From NCBI RefSeq assembly GCF_014863585.1, contig NZ_CP062253.1, positions 310,001 to 374,000 on the forward strand: 64,000 nucleotides of DNA, written 5' to 3'. Below are positions 8,926 through 18,652 of the stretch, piece by piece. How positions within the stretch are numbered: the first letter of the stretch is position 1; each line of letters opens with the position of its first letter. Under the pieces are notes generated by a model. The model ran no database searches. It was not told the origin of the DNA and saw only the letters and a list, made by a program, of their open reading frames with translations. The DNA comes from Pseudomonas gozinkensis (GTDB lineage: Bacteria; Pseudomonadota; Gammaproteobacteria; Pseudomonadales; Pseudomonadaceae). Both the position numbers and the translations under genes were made by a program.

Positions 8926-9726
8926 CTATACCTGAGCAGATTGAGTCCTGTATTCAACAGGGCTCAATCCGTTTAACTTCAGCCTGATGCGTCGGTGATT
9001 GTAGTAGTGGATGTAGTCCACCAGGCCAGCGTGAAGCTCGTCCAGACTACTGAATTTGTTCAGGTAAAAAAATTCGGATTTCAGCGTGCCAAAAAAGCTC
9101 TCCATCGCCGCATTGTCGTAGCAATTACCTTTGCGCGACATGCTAGGCGTGACCGAGCGCTCTTTGAGAAGTCGACCATAGATCGGCATCCGATATTGCC
9201 ACCCTTGGTCGGAATGCAAAATTGGCTTCTCATGCGCCTGAAGACGATCAAATGCCTTTTTCAGCATCGCCCCGACCATGCTGAATAATGGTCGTCTGGC
9301 TATGTCGTAAGAAATGATTTCGCCGTTATACAGATCCAGGATGGGCGAGAGATAAAGTTTTTGCCCTCCCACCTTGAACTCTGTGACATCGGTTACCCAC
9401 TTCTGATTTGGCTGTTGCGCTTCAAACTCGCGCTTCAGCAGATTAGGAGCAGCCTGGCCTGCTTCTCCTTTGTAAGCGCGATATTTTTTCACACGCACAA
9501 GGCTCTTGATCTGAAGCTCGGTCATCAGACGTTGAACCGTCTTGTGATTGACCCGGTGACCAGCATCTCGAACTGCCAAAGTGATGCGGCGATAGCCATA
9601 TCGTCCTTTGTGCTCGTCGAAAATTGTGCGGATCCTGGTTTTCAGGTCCGCATACTTGTCGGCGGCCTGGAGCACCTTGTGCTGATAGTAAAACGTGCTG
9701 CGCGCCAGTCCGGCGGCTTTCAGCAA
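8926..9726 (-). CDS. IS3-family transposase OrfB (DDE integrase domain)
   Basis: This 266-residue protein has the IS3/retroviral-type integrase core. The DDE residues appear in WVTDVTEF, ILHSDQGWQY and the final Glu of MESFFGTLKSEF, and the family ending HHRIRLKLNGLSPVEY is present. The open frame continues upstream of the annotated ATG to overlap orfA in the -1 frame. The active OrfAB protein is therefore probably made by programmed -1 frameshifting near 9760-9790. No classic A6G slippery run is seen there, so the exact shift site is unclear. The catalytic residues are intact. Confidence 0.9.
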   Translation of the reverse strand: MLKAAGLARSTFYYQHKVLQAADKYADLKTRIRTIFDEHKGRYGYRRITLAVRDAGHRVNHKTVQRLMTELQIKSLVRVKKYRAYKGEAGQAAPNLLKREFEAQQPNQKWVTDVTEFKVGGQKLYLSPILDLYNGEIISYDIARRPLFSMVGAMLKKAFDRLQAHEKPILHSDQGWQYRMPIYGRLLKERSVTPSMSRKGNCYDNAAMESFFGTLKSEFFYLNKFSSLDELHAGLVDYIHYYNHRRIRLKLNGLSPVEYRTQSAQV

Positions 9727-9758
9727 GTCCTCGAGAGGGTACTGCTGCCTTAGCTCGA

Positions 9759-10295
9759 TTACGATTTGCGCTCTTTCTGCTGCGCTGCTCGCTTCTTCTG
9801 AACCAAGGCATCGAGCTTTTTTAAATAGTCATTTTCCAACCGAAGCTGATTTAGCTCCGCGATCAGCTCATCCCGAGTACGGGAATCATCATCGGGTGGC
9901 TGGGGTTGAGAAGGTAAGGTCGGTTTCGGCATCTTTTTCTGAGATCCAGGTCGGTTGGGCTGCCGAGACAAGGCATTTTTACCGGCCCCATAATAGCGGC
10001 GCTCCCAGTCACCAATGATGTTGAATTTTCGGATATCAAACAATGCCGCCACTTGGCGGTAGGAAAGTTGCTCTTCGCGCATGCGTTTCAAGACAGATAG
10101 TCTGAATTCAGCGCTGTAGTGCTGCACTTTTTTTGCTTCTAAAGCGGCCGCGCCATGGATCTGATAGGCCGCGACCCACTGGCGCAATGAAGAAAAATCT
10201 ACATCGTGCCGCCCCGCAACATCTCTAAGACCGGTTTTACCAGAGCAGTAGTCCTGCACCGCCAACAGCTTCACTTGAACTGTGTACTTCGCCAT
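9759..10295 (-). CDS. IS3-family transposase OrfA (helix-turn-helix)
   Basis: This is the IS150-type OrfA DNA-binding subunit, about 178 residues from the ATG at 10295. That ATG is preceded by a GGGGTG ribosome binding site; an ATG at 10307 would add four residues. It holds two helix-turn-helix repeats (DYCSGKTGLRDVAGRHDVDF and LSYRQVAALFDIRKFNI), a Pro-rich linker and a C-terminal leucine-zipper-like coiled coil (ELIAELNQLRLENDYLKKLD) used for multimerisation in this family. It ends in a different frame from OrfB. Confidence 0.9.
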   Translation of the reverse strand: MAKYTVQVKLLAVQDYCSGKTGLRDVAGRHDVDFSSLRQWVAAYQIHGAAALEAKKVQHYSAEFRLSVLKRMREEQLSYRQVAALFDIRKFNIIGDWERRYYGAGKNALSRQPNRPGSQKKMPKPTLPSQPQPPDDDSRTRDELIAELNQLRLENDYLKKLDALVQKKRAAQQKERKS

Positions 10296-10340
10296 AAAAC
10301 ACCCCATCGGTTGTGTCCAACCTTTGGGGTGCAGTCCACT

Positions 10341-10551
10341 CTGCGTGGGAATTCAGCTTGTGACGCTCCGCGTCACTGGGACGCAGAGCGTCCCTTGAGG
10401 CATTCCCACGCGGAGCGTGGGAACGATCATCAAAAATCTAAGGGAGAGTACGTGATCGTTCCCACGCTCCGCGTGGTAACGCCTCAATGGACGCTCCGCG
10501 TCCAAGTGACGCAGAGCGTCACGATCTGCATTCCCACGCAGAGCGTGGGAA
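10341..10551. repeat. REP/BIME-like cluster of seven palindromes
   Basis: Short palindromes lie at 10360-10376, 10378-10394, 10403-10422, 10457-10481, 10488-10504, 10506-10522 and 10531-10551. They fall into three related types: TTCCCACGC...GCGTGGGAA, GTGACGC...GCGTCAC and GGGACGC/TGGACGC...GCGTCC. All share an ACGC-N(2-3)-GCGT centre. The cluster sits between the IS element and the gshA stop codon and has no coding potential. Confidence 0.8.
10432..10456. repeat. 25-bp direct repeat, right copy
   Basis: This is identical to 8847-8871 and is again followed immediately by a REP arm (10457 onward). The two copies bracket the IS element plus part of the REP cluster, which suggests local duplication of a REP-containing module. 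Confidence 0.8.
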
Positions 10552-10572
10552 CGATCACGGACTGGTAGGCGA

Positions 10573-12171
10573 TCAGTTACTGATCGCCAAAATACTCGCC
10601 TGATACGACCCGACAAACACGTCGAAATCGCCCACCTCGTTCTGCTCCAGCTCAGCCTGTTGCGCCAACGACGAGTGCGCCAGTTCTTCAAACTTCGCCT
10701 GTTCCTCAGCCGCCAAAGGCTCGCTGCGGAAGAATTCGGCGTGGGCCTGGCTCTGGCGCAGGGAAAATTGCGCGAAGCTTTCCTTGTGCGTGGCCATCGC
10801 CGCCAGCACCTGGGCCGAAGGCGTCAGGGACGAATCCTTGACCTTGGCCAGTTGCGCATCGAGTGCCTTGCTGTGGGCATCGCCGCCGTGGCTTTGATCC
10901 AGCAGTGCCGCCAGCGGAGCGATTTTTTCCAGCAGTTCGGCCGCCCACTCCTTCAGCTCGACCGGTTGACCGTCGCGCTGCAATTGCAGGCCTGGACGCC
11001 GGCCTTCCTTGACCACGCTGAGGAAGTTGGAGGTGGCGTTGCCGCAGGAATTGTTGGTCAGCAGCGGGCTTTCGTTCAGCGCGCAGTACAGCAGGAACGC
11101 GTCGAGGAAACGCGACTCGGTGAGGTCGATGCCCATCGGCAGGAACGGGTTGATGTCCAGGCAGCGCACTTCGACGTACTGGATGCCACGGGCCATCAAG
11201 GCCTGGATCGGCCGCTCGCCGGTGTAGGTCACGCGTTTCGGGCGGATGTTCGAGTAGTACTCGTTTTCGATCTGCAAGATGTTGGTGTTCAGTTGCACCC
11301 ACTCGCCATCCTGGTGCGTGCCGACTTCGACGTACGGCGCGTACGGCGTGGCGACCGCTTTGCGCAGGCTGTCGGTGTAGCTCGCCAGGTCGTTGTAGCA
11401 AGGGGTCAGGCCGGCCTGGGCGTTGCTCTGGTAACCGAGGTCACTCATGCGCAGGCTGGTGGCGTAGGGCAGGTACAGGGTGTCCGGATCCAGCTGTTCC
11501 AGCTGGTGCGCACGACCGCGCAGGAAACCCGCGTCAAGCGCCGGCGAAGCACCGAACAGGTACATCAGCAGCCAGCTGTAGCGGCGGAAGTTACGGATCA
11601 GCGCGATATAGGACGACGACTGGAAATCCCGGTCGGTGCCGACGAAGCCCTCGGCTTCCTTGAGCAGCGGCCAGAGTTTTTCCGGCAGGGAGAAGTTGTA
11701 GTGAATCCCGGCGATGCACTGCATGGTCTTGCCGTAACGCAGGGCCAGGCCCTTGCGGTAGACGTACTTGAGCTGACCGATGTTGGAGGTGCCGTAATAG
11801 GCGATCGGGATATCTTCCTCGGCCGGCAACGGGCACGGCATCGATGGACTCCACAGATACTCGTTGCCGAGCTTGCTGTAGGCAAAGCGATGAATCTTGT
11901 CCAGGCTGGCGAGGGTATCGGCAGGGTCTGGCAGGGCAGGCGTGATGAACTCCAGCAACGACTCGGAATAGTCGGTGGTGATCTGTTCGTTGGTCAGCGC
12001 GGAACCCAGGGCTTCAGGGTGCGGCGTTTGGGCCAGGCGGCCTTCGCCGGTCACGCGCAGGCATTCACGTTCGATACCGTGAAGGCACTGCTCAAGCAGA
12101 GAGAGGTTAGCGCGCTCGCCGAGCAGAGCCAGGCGGCGGTTGAGAAGTTCGCTCAATTTGGATTCCTTCAC
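10573..12171 (-). CDS. gshA: Glutamate-cysteine ligase
   Basis: This 532-residue gamma-glutamylcysteine synthetase of the proteobacterial GshA class catalyses the ATP-dependent first step of glutathione synthesis in the cytoplasm. Characteristic segments are GIERECLRV near the N-terminus (metal/glutamate site), [29 protein letters not shown] and [12 protein letters not shown]. The length matches the E. coli enzyme with a small extension. It forms the end of a conserved tex-thioesterase-gshA neighbourhood on the same strand, separated from the thioesterase by a REP pair, so it probably has its own promoter. Confidence 0.95.
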   Translation of the reverse strand: MKESKLSELLNRRLALLGERANLSLLEQCLHGIERECLRVTGEGRLAQTPHPEALGSALTNEQITTDYSESLLEFITPALPDPADTLASLDKIHRFAYSKLGNEYLWSPSMPCPLPAEEDIPIAYYGTSNIGQLKYVYRKGLALRYGKTMQCIAGIHYNFSLPEKLWPLLKEAEGFVGTDRDFQSSSYIALIRNFRRYSWLLMYLFGASPALDAGFLRGRAHQLEQLDPDTLYLPYATSLRMSDLGYQSNAQAGLTPCYNDLASYTDSLRKAVATPYAPYVEVGTHQDGEWVQLNTNILQIENEYYSNIRPKRVTYTGERPIQALMARGIQYVEVRCLDINPFLPMGIDLTESRFLDAFLLYCALNESPLLTNNSCGNATSNFLSVVKEGRRPGLQLQRDGQPVELKEWAAELLEKIAPLAALLDQSHGGDAHSKALDAQLAKVKDSSLTPSAQVLAAMATHKESFAQFSLRQSQAHAEFFRSEPLAAEEQAKFEELAHSSLAQQAELEQNEVGDFDVFVGSYQASILAISN

Positions 12172-12474
12172 GCGTCAGTCGCCCCAATATGGGGGTGGGC
12201 AGGACGGTCTACAAGGGTGAAGTTGAAACTGGCGTTTTCGCCTGGTTTTTCGGGCTCTGAAGCCCCCCGTTGAAACGCCAACTTCATTCCCTGAATCTGG
12301 CCGATGCACGCGAAGAAAATGAGATCCCTGTGGGAGCGGGCTTGCCCGCGAAAGCGGTGTGTCAGACAAGTTGATACTGGCTGATACGCCCCATTCGCGG
12401 GCAAGCCCGCTCCCACAGGAAACTCCGACGCTGCGATCACAGCGCCGAAATTAACTCAAAATGATGAACAACAT
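12172..12474. other. Intergenic region between gshA and thioesterase, with a REP pair
   Basis: These 303 bases hold the gshA upstream region and a long inverted REP pair (12328-12352 and 12394-12418). No convincing gene was found; open frames here lack plausible starts and similarity. Confidence 0.7.
12328..12418. repeat. Paired REP element
   Basis: The 25-base arms at 12328-12352 and 12394-12418 are exact reverse complements, carrying the GGGAGCGGGCTTGCCCGCGA-type core with 41 bases between. It lies upstream of gshA. Confidence 0.85.
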
Positions 12475-12858
12475 CTACAGGACAGCGAACGTGCCTTGCG
12501 CTTTTGCGACCAGTTTGTCGCCCTGCATCACGTCGGCTTCGACCACCAGCGTGCGCCGGCCCGGGTGGATCACCCGGGCCGTGCACATCACCTCGCCTTC
12601 AGAGACGGCGCGGATGTAGTTGATCTTGCACTCGATGGTCGCGCTCTGCTGGTCAAAGCCGTGGGTGCTGGAACAGGCCAGCCCCATGGCGATATCGACC
12701 AGACTGAACAGCGCGCCACCGTGCAGCTTGCCGCCGCGGTTGCGCAGTTCGGGTTCCAGCACCAGGGCGACTTGCGCCACCCCGGTTTCCAGGCTGTGCA
12801 GGCGGCAGCCCAACAGCTTGAAAAACGCGCTCTCGACGAGCCCGGCCGGAATTTCCAT
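12475..12858 (-). CDS. PaaI-family hotdog thioesterase
   Basis: This 127-residue single hotdog-fold protein of the PaaI/YigI-type acyl-CoA thioesterases has the family stretch RNRGGKLHGGALFSLVDIAMG, in which the HGG segment sits on the central helix and the downstream Asp is the usual catalytic acid. The ATG shares its A with the tex stop codon, so it is translated with tex. Its substrate is unknown. Confidence 0.85.
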   Translation of the reverse strand: MEIPAGLVESAFFKLLGCRLHSLETGVAQVALVLEPELRNRGGKLHGGALFSLVDIAMGLACSSTHGFDQQSATIECKINYIRAVSEGEVMCTARVIHPGRRTLVVEADVMQGDKLVAKAQGTFAVL

Positions 12859-15182
12859 CAGCGTTTCTTCAACTGCTTGGCGTTGGCAAACAGCGACGCC
12901 ATCGCGTTATTGGCTGGAGCCGCCGGAGTGCTTTCCTTGCGCGGCGCCGAAACCTGCGACTGGCGTGGCGCCGAGCCCGGACGCGCGCCACGGGCACCGT
13001 CGATCTTCTCGCCCGGGGTGTCGCTCATGCGCATCGACAGGCCGACGCGTTTGCGCGGGATGTCGACTTCCATGACCTTCACTTTCACCACGTCACCGGC
13101 CTTCACCGCTTCGCGCGGATCCTTGATGAATTTCTCCGACAGCGCCGAAATGTGCACCAGACCGTCCTGATGCACGCCGATGTCGACGAACGCGCCGAAC
13201 GCAGTCACGTTAGTCACCACACCTTCGAGGATCATCCCCAGTTGCAGGTCCTTCAGGTCCTCGACGCCTTCCTGGAACTCGGCGGTCTTGAACTCCGGAC
13301 GCGGGTCGCGACCCGGTTTTTCCAGTTCCTGGAGGATGTCGGTGACGGTGGGCAGACCGAAGGTCTCGTCGGTGAATTTCTTCGGATCCAGGCGCTTGAG
13401 GAACCCGGCGTCGCCGATCAGCGAGCGGATGTCGCGGTCGGTTTCAGCGGCGATGCGCTGCACCAGCGGATAGGCTTCCGGGTGAACGGCCGAGGAATCC
13501 AGCGGGTTGTCGCCGTTCATCACGCGCAGGAAGCCGGCGGCCTGTTCGAAGGTTTTCTCGCCCAGACGCGCGACTTTCTTCAACGCAGCGCGGGTTTTGA
13601 ATGCGCCGTGCTCGTCACGGTGAGTCACGATGTTCTGCGCCAGGGTCGCGTTGAGGCCGGAGATCCGCGCCAGCAGCGCCACGGAGGCGGTGTTCACGTC
13701 CACGCCCACGGCGTTCACGCAGTCCTCGACCACGGCGTCCAGGCCGCGCGCCAGTTTCAACTGCGACACGTCGTGTTGGTACTGGCCGACACCGATGGAT
13801 TTCGGGTCGATTTTCACCAGCTCGGCCAGTGGATCCTGCAAGCGACGGGCGATGGACACGGCGCCACGGATCGACACGTCCAGATCCGGGAATTCCTTGG
13901 CTGCCAGCTCCGATGCCGAATACACCGATGCGCCGGCTTCGGAAACCATGACCTTGGTCATTTTCATCGCTGGGTATTTTTTGATCAGCTCGATGGCCAG
14001 TTTGTCGGTTTCACGGCTGGCGGTGCCGTTGCCGATGGCGATCAGGTCGACCGAGTGCTTGGCGCACAGGGCGGCCAGGATGGCGATGGTCTGGTCCCAT
14101 TTGTTGTGCGGCACGTGCGGGTAGACCGTGGCGTGATCCAGCAGTTTGCCGGTGGAGTCGACCACCGCAACCTTGCAACCGGTACGCAGGCCCGGGTCGA
14201 GGCCCAGGGTGGCGCGCGGGCCGGCCGGGGCGGCCAGCAGCAGGTCGTGCAGGTTGTGGGCGAACACATTGATCGCTTCGGTTTCGGCGCCGTCGCGCAA
14301 CTCGCCGAGCAGGTCGGTTTCCAGGTGGGTGTAGAGCTTGACCTTCCACGTCCAGCGCACCACTTCACCCAGCCATTTGTCGGCCGGACGGTTCTGGTTC
14401 TGGATGCCGACGTGCTGGCCGATCATGCCTTCGCACGGATGCAGGGTGCCCGGCAGCTCTTCGCCGACTTTCAGCGCGGAGCTGAGGATGCCTTCGTTGC
14501 GGCCACGGAAAATCGCCAGCGCGCGGTGTGACGGCATGCTTTTCAGCGGTTCGTCGTGTTCGAAGTAGTCGCGGAACTTGGCGCCTTCCTCTTCCTTGCC
14601 GGCGATCACGCGGGCACTGAGGGTGGCTTCCTGCTTCAGGTAGGTGCGCAGTTTTTCCAGCAGGTTGGCGTCTTCGGCGAAGCGCTCCATGAGGATGTAC
14701 TTGGCGCCTTCCAGCGCTGCCTTGGCGTCGGCCACGCCTTTTTCGGCGTCGACGAAGCGCGCGGCTTCGGCTTCCGGGGCCAGTGACGGGTCGTTGAACA
14801 GACCGTCGGCCAGTTCGCCGAGGCCGGCTTCCAGGGCGATCTGGCCCTTGGTGCGGCGCTTCTGCTTGTATGGCAGGTACAAGTCTTCGAGGCGGGTCTT
14901 GGTGTCGGCGAGTTTGATTTCGCGTTCCAGCTCAGGGGTGAGTTTGCCCTGCTCCTGAATGCTGGAAAGAATGCTGATGCGCCGTTCGTCGAGTTCTCGC
15001 AGGTAGCGCAGACGCTCTTCCAGATGACGCAGCTGGGTGTCATCGAGGCTGCCGGTCACTTCTTTCCGGTAACGGGCGATGAAGGGAACGGTAGAGCCTT
15101 CATCGAGTAGCGCGACGGCCGCTTCGACCTGTTGTGGGCGTACGCCGAGTTCCTCGGCGATGCGGCTGTTGATGCTGTCCAT
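12858..15182 (-). CDS. tex: Tex transcription accessory protein
   Basis: This 774-residue RNA-binding protein belongs to the Tex/YhgF family. The ATG at 15182 has an AGGTGG ribosome binding site; a longer open frame upstream lacks support. From the N-terminus it shows the Tex helical domain ([20 protein letters not shown]), a YqgF/RNase H-like domain ([17 protein letters not shown]), HhH motifs ([20 protein letters not shown]) and a C-terminal S1 domain ([20 protein letters not shown]). The low-complexity tail with SAPR residues is normal for Pseudomonas. It is followed by the thioesterase with overlapping stop and start codons. Confidence 0.95.
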   Translation of the reverse strand: MDSINSRIAEELGVRPQQVEAAVALLDEGSTVPFIARYRKEVTGSLDDTQLRHLEERLRYLRELDERRISILSSIQEQGKLTPELEREIKLADTKTRLEDLYLPYKQKRRTKGQIALEAGLGELADGLFNDPSLAPEAEAARFVDAEKGVADAKAALEGAKYILMERFAEDANLLEKLRTYLKQEATLSARVIAGKEEEGAKFRDYFEHDEPLKSMPSHRALAIFRGRNEGILSSALKVGEELPGTLHPCEGMIGQHVGIQNQNRPADKWLGEVVRWTWKVKLYTHLETDLLGELRDGAETEAINVFAHNLHDLLLAAPAGPRATLGLDPGLRTGCKVAVVDSTGKLLDHATVYPHVPHNKWDQTIAILAALCAKHSVDLIAIGNGTASRETDKLAIELIKKYPAMKMTKVMVSEAGASVYSASELAAKEFPDLDVSIRGAVSIARRLQDPLAELVKIDPKSIGVGQYQHDVSQLKLARGLDAVVEDCVNAVGVDVNTASVALLARISGLNATLAQNIVTHRDEHGAFKTRAALKKVARLGEKTFEQAAGFLRVMNGDNPLDSSAVHPEAYPLVQRIAAETDRDIRSLIGDAGFLKRLDPKKFTDETFGLPTVTDILQELEKPGRDPRPEFKTAEFQEGVEDLKDLQLGMILEGVVTNVTAFGAFVDIGVHQDGLVHISALSEKFIKDPREAVKAGDVVKVKVMEVDIPRKRVGLSMRMSDTPGEKIDGARGARPGSAPRQSQVSAPRKESTPAAPANNAMASLFANAKQLKKR

Positions 15183-15542
15183 AAAACCACCTGACAAATT
15201 GTGAAAGCAGGCTCGCAGGCACGTAAATGAAGGCCCGGAGTCTGGTGGGGCGGCTTGATGCTGGCCGCTGCCTGGGTCAAAAGGCATCCCGTTGACCCGT
15301 GAAATCGAACAATTACTGCGGCGCCCATGAAAATAAAGGACGGCCACCTGCGGTAACGATTCAGACGTTGCCTGACACAAAAGGCCGCGCATTATAACCA
15401 GCGTTCTGTCATTCGGGGGCGACGCAGTCTGTAGGCACAAGCCCCGGTTTTCTGGCAGTGAAGGAAAAATCTGCTAACAATGCACACGGTGCGTATAACG
15501 GCAGCTACGCCATAATGCGCGCCGAGCTAAAAGGAGCATCCA
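15183..15542. promoter_or_regulatory. Divergent promoter region between tex and ompR
   Basis: This 360-base gap has no gene. On the minus strand a perfect TATAAT box lies at 15396-15391, consistent with a tex promoter and a leader of about 200 bases, though a matching -35 is not obvious. On the plus strand TATAAC (15494-15499) and CATAAT (15511-15516) are -10 candidates for ompR. An AAAGGAG ribosome binding site precedes the ompR ATG. Confidence 0.45.
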
Positions 15543-16283
15543 ATGAGCAGCACTGCACAAACTGCTGAAGGCGAAAAAATTCTCATCGTTGACGACGATC
15601 CGGGGCTGAGCAGCCTGCTGGAACGCTTTTTCGTCAGCAAGGGCTACCGCGCCCGCGCCGTACCGAATACCGAGCAGATGGACCGTCTGCTGTCGCGTGA
15701 AGTGTTCAACCTGGTCGTCCTCGACCTGATGCTGCCGGGCGAAGACGGCCTGACCGCTTGCCGCCGCCTGCGTGGCGCGAACAATCAGATTCCGATCATC
15801 ATGCTCACCGCCAAGGGCGACGAGCTGAGCCGTATCAAGGGCCTGGAACTGGGCGCCGACGATTACCTGGCCAAGCCGTTCAACCCGGACGAGCTGATGG
15901 CTCGCGTCAAGGCCGTGCTGCGCCGTCAGGCCGCACCGGTGCCGGGCGCGCCGGGCAGTGAAGAAGAAAACGTCACGTTCGGCGACTACGTGCTGTCCCT
16001 GGCTACCCGCGAACTCAAGCGCGGCGAAGAAGTGCACATGCTCACCACCGGTGAGTTTGCGGTACTCAAGGCTCTGGTGATGAACGCCCGTCAGCCGCTG
16101 ACCCGCGACAAGCTGATGAACCTGGCCCGTGGCCGTGAGTGGGATGCCCTGGAGCGTTCCATCGACGTGCAGATTTCCCGTCTGCGCCGGATGATCGAAC
16201 CTGACCCGTCCAAGCCGCGCTACATCCAGACTGTCTGGGGTGTCGGCTACGTGTTTGTGCCGGATGGCAACTCCACCAAGTGA
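15543..16283 (+). CDS. ompR: OmpR-family response regulator (OmpR/AmgR)
   Basis: This 246-residue response regulator has an N-terminal receiver domain with the acidic pocket DDD (17-19), phospho-acceptor Asp61 in VLDLMLPG and the conserved Lys in LAKPFNP. A winged-helix DNA-binding domain follows (RDKLMNLARGREW, RSIDVQISRLRRMIE, IQTVWGVGYVF). It pairs with the sensor kinase at 16398. In P. aeruginosa the same gene pair beside tex and rimK is AmgR/AmgS, which controls envelope-stress and aminoglycoside tolerance genes; synteny supports the same role here. Confidence 0.95.
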   Translation: MSSTAQTAEGEKILIVDDDPGLSSLLERFFVSKGYRARAVPNTEQMDRLLSREVFNLVVLDLMLPGEDGLTACRRLRGANNQIPIIMLTAKGDELSRIKGLELGADDYLAKPFNPDELMARVKAVLRRQAAPVPGAPGSEEENVTFGDYVLSLATRELKRGEEVHMLTTGEFAVLKALVMNARQPLTRDKLMNLARGREWDALERSIDVQISRLRRMIEPDPSKPRYIQTVWGVGYVFVPDGNSTK

Positions 16284-16291
16284 TGGGTGAT

Positions 16292-16380
16292 TTGTAGGAG
16301 CGAGTCTGCGCGAAACGGTCGGAAACGCCGTCTGCGCAGACTCGCAATCCGCAATATGCGAGCATTGCTCGCTCCTGCAA
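16292..16380. repeat. Degenerate REP pair between ompR and envZ
   Basis: GTAGGAGCGAG near 16294 and CTCGCTCCTGC near 16378 form the outer arms. Inner palindromic segments around GTCTGCGC/GCGCAGAC complete the element. It sits inside the two-component operon and could set the relative amounts of regulator and sensor mRNA. Confidence 0.65.
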
Positions 16381-16397
16381 GTGTGTAGCGGTTATCC

Positions 16398-17711
16398 ATG
16401 AAAACCCCCGTCTGGTTTCCCCAAAGTTTCTTCTCCCGCACCCTTTGGCTGGTGCTCATCGTCGTATTGTTTTCCAAGGCATTGACCCTGGTTTATCTGT
16501 TGATGAACGAGGACGTGCTGGTGGACCGCCAATACAGCCACGGCGTCGCCCTGACGCTGCGCGCCTATTGGGCCGCCGACGAAGAGAACCGCGCGAAAAT
16601 CGCCGATGCCGCGACCCTGATCCGGGTGGTCGGTGCCGGTGTGCCGGAAGGCGAGCAGCACTGGCCGTACAGTGAAATCTATCAGCGACAGATGCAGGCG
16701 GAGCTGGGGGCCGACACTGAAGTGCGCTTGCGCATGCACTCGCCGCCAGCCCTGTGGGTTCGCGCGCCGAGTCTTGGTGACGGCTGGCTGAAAGTGCCGC
16801 TGTATCCACACCCGTTGCGTGGCCAGAAAATCTGGAACGTACTCGGCTGGTTCCTGGCGATCGGGTTGTTGTCCACGGCGTCTGCGTGGATTTTCGTCAG
16901 TCAGCTCAACCAGCCATTGAAGCGTCTGGTCTTCGCCGCCCGGCAACTCGGTCAGGGCCGCAGCGTACGCTTGCCGATCAGCGACACTCCCAGCGAGATG
17001 GCCGAGGTCTATCGTGCCTTCAACCAGATGGCCGAAGATGTCGAGCAGGCCGGTCGCGAACGTGAGCTGATGCTGGCCGGGGTGTCCCATGACCTGCGTA
17101 CGCCGCTGACGCGCTTGCGCCTGTCGCTGGAATTGATGGGGGACCGCACGGATCTGACCAACGATATGGTGCGCGATATCGAAGACATGGATGCGATTCT
17201 CGACCAGTTCCTCGCGTTCATTCGCGATGGTCGGGACGAGTCGGTGGAGGAGGTGGATCTCAGTGATCTGGTGCGTGAAGTCGCGACGCCGTACAACCAG
17301 AGTGAAGAGAAAGTGCGTCTGCGCCTGGAGCCGATCCAGCCGTTCCCGTTGCGTCGGGTGTCGATGAAGCGTTTGCTGAACAACCTGATTGGCAACGCAT
17401 TGAATCATGCCGGCGGCAGCGTGGACGTCGCGGCCTATGTGTCTGGCGACACCAGTGCACCGTACGTGGTGCTGAGCGTGATGGACCGTGGGGCGGGGAT
17501 CGCCCCATCGGAGCTGGAGGCGATTTTCAACCCGTTCACCCGAGGGGATCGGGCGCGGGGCGGGAAGGGTACCGGGCTGGGTCTGGCGATCGTGAAGCGG
17601 ATCGCTTCGATGCACGGCGGCAATGTTGAACTGCGCAATCGCTCCGGTGGCGGGCTGGAGGCGCGGGTTCGGTTGCCGTTGGGGCTGATGCTGCCGCGGG
17701 ACGCGGTTTGA
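16398..17711 (+). CDS. envZ: Sensor histidine kinase (EnvZ/AmgS)
   Basis: This 437-residue inner-membrane kinase has a first transmembrane helix at about residues 12-35, a periplasmic domain of about 110 residues, and a second helix near 150-172. A HAMP linker follows (QLNQPLKRLVFAARQLGQGR). The dimerisation and phosphotransfer H-box has His231 in SHDLRTPLTR. The catalytic ATP-binding domain has the N box (NNLIGNALNHA), the G1 box (DRGAGIAP) and the G2 box (KGTGLGLAIVKRI). It acts on the OmpR-type regulator upstream. The synteny points to the AmgS role in responding to membrane damage by misfolded protein. Confidence 0.95.
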   Translation: MKTPVWFPQSFFSRTLWLVLIVVLFSKALTLVYLLMNEDVLVDRQYSHGVALTLRAYWAADEENRAKIADAATLIRVVGAGVPEGEQHWPYSEIYQRQMQAELGADTEVRLRMHSPPALWVRAPSLGDGWLKVPLYPHPLRGQKIWNVLGWFLAIGLLSTASAWIFVSQLNQPLKRLVFAARQLGQGRSVRLPISDTPSEMAEVYRAFNQMAEDVEQAGRERELMLAGVSHDLRTPLTRLRLSLELMGDRTDLTNDMVRDIEDMDAILDQFLAFIRDGRDESVEEVDLSDLVREVATPYNQSEEKVRLRLEPIQPFPLRRVSMKRLLNNLIGNALNHAGGSVDVAAYVSGDTSAPYVVLSVMDRGAGIAPSELEAIFNPFTRGDRARGGKGTGLGLAIVKRIASMHGGNVELRNRSGGGLEARVRLPLGLMLPRDAV

Positions 17712-17715
17712 TTTT

Positions 17716-17737
17716 CAGGCGGCCTTGCGGCCGCCTG
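17716..17737. terminator. Hairpin between convergent envZ and rimK
   Basis: A perfect 9-bp inverted repeat (CAGGCGGCC / GGCCGCCTG) with a TTGC loop lies in the 35-base gap between the convergent stop codons. T-runs are weak on both sides. Confidence 0.6.
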
Positions 17738-17746
17738 ATTCAAGGT

Positions 17747-18652
17747 TCAACCCTTGCCCTTGGTGCGGGTCATGTTCGGCCCGCCATTCTTCTCAAGGTG
17801 TTCGATGATGATTCCCGCCACGTTCTTGCCCGTGGTGGTTTCGATCCCTTCCAGACCCGGTGACGAGTTCACCTCCATCACCAGCGGCCCGTGGTTGGAG
17901 CGCAGGATATCCACACCCGCTACCGCCAGCCCCATGACCTTGGCTGCACGCAGCGCGGTCATGCGTTCTTCTGGCGTGATCTTGATCAGGCTGGCGCTGC
18001 CGCCCCGGTGCAGGTTGGAGCGGAACTCGCCGGGTTTGGCCTGACGTTTCATCGCCGCGATCACCTTGTCGCCGACCACGAAACAGCGGATGTCCGCGCC
18101 GCCGGCCTCCTTGATGTATTCCTGCACCATGATGTTCTGCTTCAGGCCCATGAACGCCTCGATCACCGACTCCGCCGCCGTCGCGGTTTCGCACAGCACC
18201 ACGCCGATGCCCTGGGTGCCTTCCAGCACCTTGATCACCAGCGGCGCGCCGTTGACCATGTCGATCAGATCGGGAATGTCGTCCGGCGAGTGGGCGAAAC
18301 CGGTCACCGGCAAACCGATGCCCCGGCGTGACAAAAGCTGCAACGAACGCAGCTTGTCCCGCGAACGGGCGATGGCTACCGATTCGTTGAGCGGAAACAC
18401 CCCCATCATTTCGAACTGACGCAACACCGCGCAGCCATAAAACGTCACCGACGCGCCGATTCGCGGGATCACCGCATCGAAACCCTCCAGCGGCTTGCCG
18501 CGGTAATGGATCTGCGGCTTGTGGCTGGCAATGTTCATATAGGCGCGCAAGGTGTCGATCACCACCATTTCATGCCCGCGCTCGGTTCCGGCTTCGACCA
18601 GACGGCGGGTGGAATACAGACGCGGGTTCCGCGACAGCACAGCGATCTTCAT
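17747..18652 (-). CDS. rimK: Ribosomal protein S6 glutamate ligase RimK
   Basis: This 301-residue ATP-grasp enzyme adds glutamate residues to the C-terminus of ribosomal protein S6. Visible features are the N-terminal [17 protein letters not shown], the ATP-grasp segments [17 protein letters not shown] and [20 protein letters not shown], and the Mg-binding end [13 protein letters not shown]. Its start overlaps rimB by four bases. In P. fluorescens the rimABK operon is known to tune ribosome composition, motility and plant-colonisation traits, with RimA and RimB regulating RimK activity; the order here is identical. Confidence 0.95.
   Translation of the reverse strand: MKIAVLSRNPRLYSTRRLVEAGTERGHEMVVIDTLRAYMNIASHKPQIHYRGKPLEGFDAVIPRIGASVTFYGCAVLRQFEMMGVFPLNESVAIARSRDKLRSLQLLSRRGIGLPVTGFAHSPDDIPDLIDMVNGAPLVIKVLEGTQGIGVVLCETATAAESVIEAFMGLKQNIMVQEYIKEAGGADIRCFVVGDKVIAAMKRQAKPGEFRSNLHRGGSASLIKITPEERMTALRAAKVMGLAVAGVDILRSNHGPLVMEVNSSPGLEGIETTTGKNVAGIIIEHLEKNGGPNMTRTKGKG

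Larger units (their letters stand above)
8890..10338 (-). mobile_element. IS3-family insertion sequence (IS150-like), inserted in a REP palindrome
   Basis: This is a complete 1449-bp element. The imperfect terminal inverted repeats start TGGACTGACCCC at 8890 and, read from the other end, TGGACTGCACCCC at 10338. It has two overlapping-frame transposase genes, orfA and orfB, on the minus strand. A CTC trinucleotide flanks both ends (8887-8889 and 10339-10341), fitting a 3-bp target duplication. Removing the element and one CTC rebuilds a REP-type palindrome, so the insertion site is the loop of that palindrome. Confidence 0.9.

Noticed and set aside
10341..10551. Regularly spaced repeats considered as a CRISPR array
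   Set aside because: The units are palindromes of different types with no constant repeat-spacer pattern and no cas genes nearby; they are REP elements.
10660..12273. 537-codon open frame antisense to gshA
   Set aside because: Shadow frame; Arg/Gln/Val-rich product without a motif.
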